This document shows, piece after piece, positions 62,530 through 64,000 of a stretch of 64,000 nt of DNA. The translations under genes were made by a program, and so were the position numbers. How positions within the stretch are numbered: position 1 is the first letter of the stretch; each line of letters opens with the position of its first letter. This DNA is from Mycobacterium paraffinicum. Its GTDB lineage: Bacteria > Actinomycetota > Actinomycetes > Mycobacteriales > Mycobacteriaceae. The notes beneath the pieces were generated by a model. That model saw only the letters and a list, made by a program, of their open reading frames with translations, was not told the origin of the DNA and ran no database searches. The stretch covers positions 124,001 to 188,000 of the forward strand of contig NZ_MPNT01000007.1 of NCBI RefSeq assembly GCF_001907675.1, given 5' to 3'.

Positions 62530-63747
62530 TTATCCGGCGAAGGGTGGGCGGGCCATGACGGTGGGGCGGAATCCGTAGCGGGGGCCGGCGCCGGCGTGGG
62601 TGCCGTTGCCGACTCCGGCCAGGGGCATGCCGCCCAGGAGGTTGCCCGGTCCCCCGGCTGCCTCGGGTGCGGCGCTGATCGCGCTGACTGGGACCGCGGT
62701 GTGGCCCATCGCCGGCAGTGCCGGGGCGCCGGTCCAGGCCACCGGCACCGACAACTTGCCACCGATGGAGGCCGCACCACCGATGGCCGCCGCCGGGTGC
62801 ACCGCCCCGGCGCCACCACCGAGCAGGCCACCGAGCCCACCCAGGCCGGGCAGCGCCTTGGCCGCCGCCGGAGCCGCACCACCGATCGCGCCGACCGACT
62901 TGGCGATCTGGGTGAAGGTGTTGGCCATACCGGTACTGAAGTACGGCAAACCCTCGGTGTTATAGAACAAGCCGGCGAACGGGCTATACCCGTTGACGAG
63001 AGTGCCCAGGTTGGTGGGGATGGTGGTCTGGCCGGTCAACAAGAACCACAACTCCTGCAGCGGGTTCGTCGTCTGTTGAGCGGCCGCGGCGGCTTGCGGG
63101 GCCGCGGTGGTAGCGGTCGTGGTCGCCGCCTTTTGCGCCGCATTGGCCGCGTTGCCGGCGGTGGTGTTGGCCGCCGCGTTGGCCACCGTGCTGGACTGGG
63201 TGGCCGTGCCCGCGTCGTTGGTCACCTTCGGCGCGGCCTGGAACTGCGTGATGCCCTTGGTCGCCGCCGTGGACTGCACCGAGTAGTTGGCCATCGCACC
63301 GGCATCCTGGGCCCAAAACTCGCCGTACTGGGCCTCCAACTGCGCGATCGCCCCGCTGTTTTGCCCAATCACGTTGGTGGCCTGCAACTGCTGCACCAAC
63401 GCCCGATTGGCCGCGATCACCGGCGGTGGCACCACCGCGGCGAACGCCGCCTCATAGGCCGCCGCCGCCGCGCTGGCCTGCACAGCCGCCTGCTCGGCCG
63501 AAGCCGCCGTGGTCGCCAACCACTCCGCATACGGCGTGGCCGCGGCCGCCATCGCCGCCGAAGCCGTGCCCGCCCACTCCTCACTGGCAAGCTGAGTCAC
63601 CACATTCTGATAGCTCAACGCAGCCGACTGCAGCTCCGCGGCAACCGCATTCCACGCCGACGCCGCCGTCATCAACGACCCCGACCCCGGACCGGCATAA
63701 ATCCGCGCCGAATTAACCTCCGGCGGAAGCGCCCCAAAATCAAACAC
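62530..63747 (-). CDS. PPE family protein of the ESX-5 locus (PPE25/26/27-like)
   Basis: 405 residues. The PPE domain starts [21 protein letters not shown] and has the EEWAGTASAAMAAAATPYAEWL turn-helix. The Ala/Thr-rich middle (about residues 185-235) leads to a conserved WFLLTGQTTIPTNLGTLVNG segment. The C-terminal PPE-SVP-type region is GGKLSVPVAWTGAPALP. It is exported with a PE partner through ESX-5 using EspG5. The GTG start follows AAGGAG. Which of PPE25-27 it corresponds to cannot be settled here. Confidence 0.9.
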   Translation of the reverse strand: MFDFGALPPEVNSARIYAGPGSGSLMTAASAWNAVAAELQSAALSYQNVVTQLASEEWAGTASAAMAAAATPYAEWLATTAASAEQAAVQASAAAAAYEAAFAAVVPPPVIAANRALVQQLQATNVIGQNSGAIAQLEAQYGEFWAQDAGAMANYSVQSTAATKGITQFQAAPKVTNDAGTATQSSTVANAAANTTAGNAANAAQKAATTTATTAAPQAAAAAQQTTNPLQELWFLLTGQTTIPTNLGTLVNGYSPFAGLFYNTEGLPYFSTGMANTFTQIAKSVGAIGGAAPAAAKALPGLGGLGGLLGGGAGAVHPAAAIGGAASIGGKLSVPVAWTGAPALPAMGHTAVPVSAISAAPEAAGGPGNLLGGMPLAGVGNGTHAGAGPRYGFRPTVMARPPFAG

Positions 63748-64000
63748 GAATTACTCCTTAACCTTGGCCGCTTGGCTCGAGTATTGAATGACGATAAATG
63801 GGTGACGGCGGGCCGCCCGGCGCCCGGCGCCGGTTACGTCGACGGCCACCGGGTGCGCGCACGACGCGGGGCGTTCCGGCGGCGCGGCGCGGCAAGATTT
63901 GGGCAGTCAACGGGCGGGCGGCGGCTTGTCGGCTATGAGCTGGAGCAAGACTTCCGTCGATACCGCCCGCTGCGGTCACGTGGTCCAGCCCGAGCCGCAG
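63748..64000. other. Region upstream of the ESX-5 PPE gene
   Basis: 253 bp to the window edge with no supported gene. It presumably holds the PPE promoter, with an AT-richer patch near 63778-63800. The rest of the ESX-5 locus (eccB5, eccC5 and more PE/PPE genes) would be expected beyond. Confidence 0.4.

Overview
The window is high-GC mycobacterial chromosome. It reads, in reversed orientation, as the Rv1794-Rv1857 segment of the Mycobacterium tuberculosis map: the ESX-5 type VII secretion genes lie at the right edge and modA/ndh at the left. The gene content suggests a slow-growing, Mycobacterium avium complex-like species. It has PE/PPE and ESX-5 genes, a urease operon missing from the place where M. 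tuberculosis carries it, and a mycobactin acyl-chain (mbt-2) cluster sitting in an unusual place. The species call is inference from gene order and remembered protein families; no search was run.

Left part (0-10.7 kb): a cut-off signalling ATPase, a solitary modA, an SDR and an F420-type oxidoreductase, a small secreted DUF4189 protein and type II NADH dehydrogenase (ndh). A hotdog thioesterase diverges from the blaI-blaR pair across a spacer holding an IdeR-like iron box and a BlaI-like dyad. gnd1 and guaB1 follow. At 12.2-15.9 kb, mbtL-mbtM-mbtN and the convergent mbtK form an iron-regulated island with an IdeR-like box at each end. It interrupts what is otherwise the conserved order guaB1, then two CNNM/CorC-type CBS membrane proteins (16.1-18.5 kb).

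Middle (18.8-41 kb): glcB, a von Willebrand A membrane protein, a free-standing KasB-like ketosynthase and a haloalkane dehalogenase-like hydrolase. Then comes a long leftward run: secA2, pgsA2, two DUF881 proteins flanking a small membrane protein, gcvH, garA, two MerR-type regulators flanking a bifunctional nuclease gene, and gcvB behind a tandem glycine riboswitch. ilvG and the BacA-type ABC transporter close this section.

Right part (41-64 kb): a flavoprotein/VOC pair, a TetR regulator with a divergent DDN-like gene and a clean palindromic operator, a secreted trypsin-like protein, a sterol-desaturase-like protein, an NDH-2-like flavoprotein, mgtC, two tandem DUF732 secreted proteins and two PPE genes (PPE32/PPE33-like). 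An AT-richer spacer and a solitary near-duplicate of esxN follow. The ESX-5 block is complete from eccA5 back through eccE5, mycP5, eccD5, espG5, esxN, esxM and PE to a PPE gene; eccB5/eccC5 would lie beyond the right edge. No tRNA, rRNA, CRISPR array, insertion sequence or prophage was seen. I found no convincing wholly new system. The best leads are the relocated iron-controlled mbt-2 island with an adjoining 41-codon ORF, the orphan esxN copy, and several unexplained dyads and hairpins.
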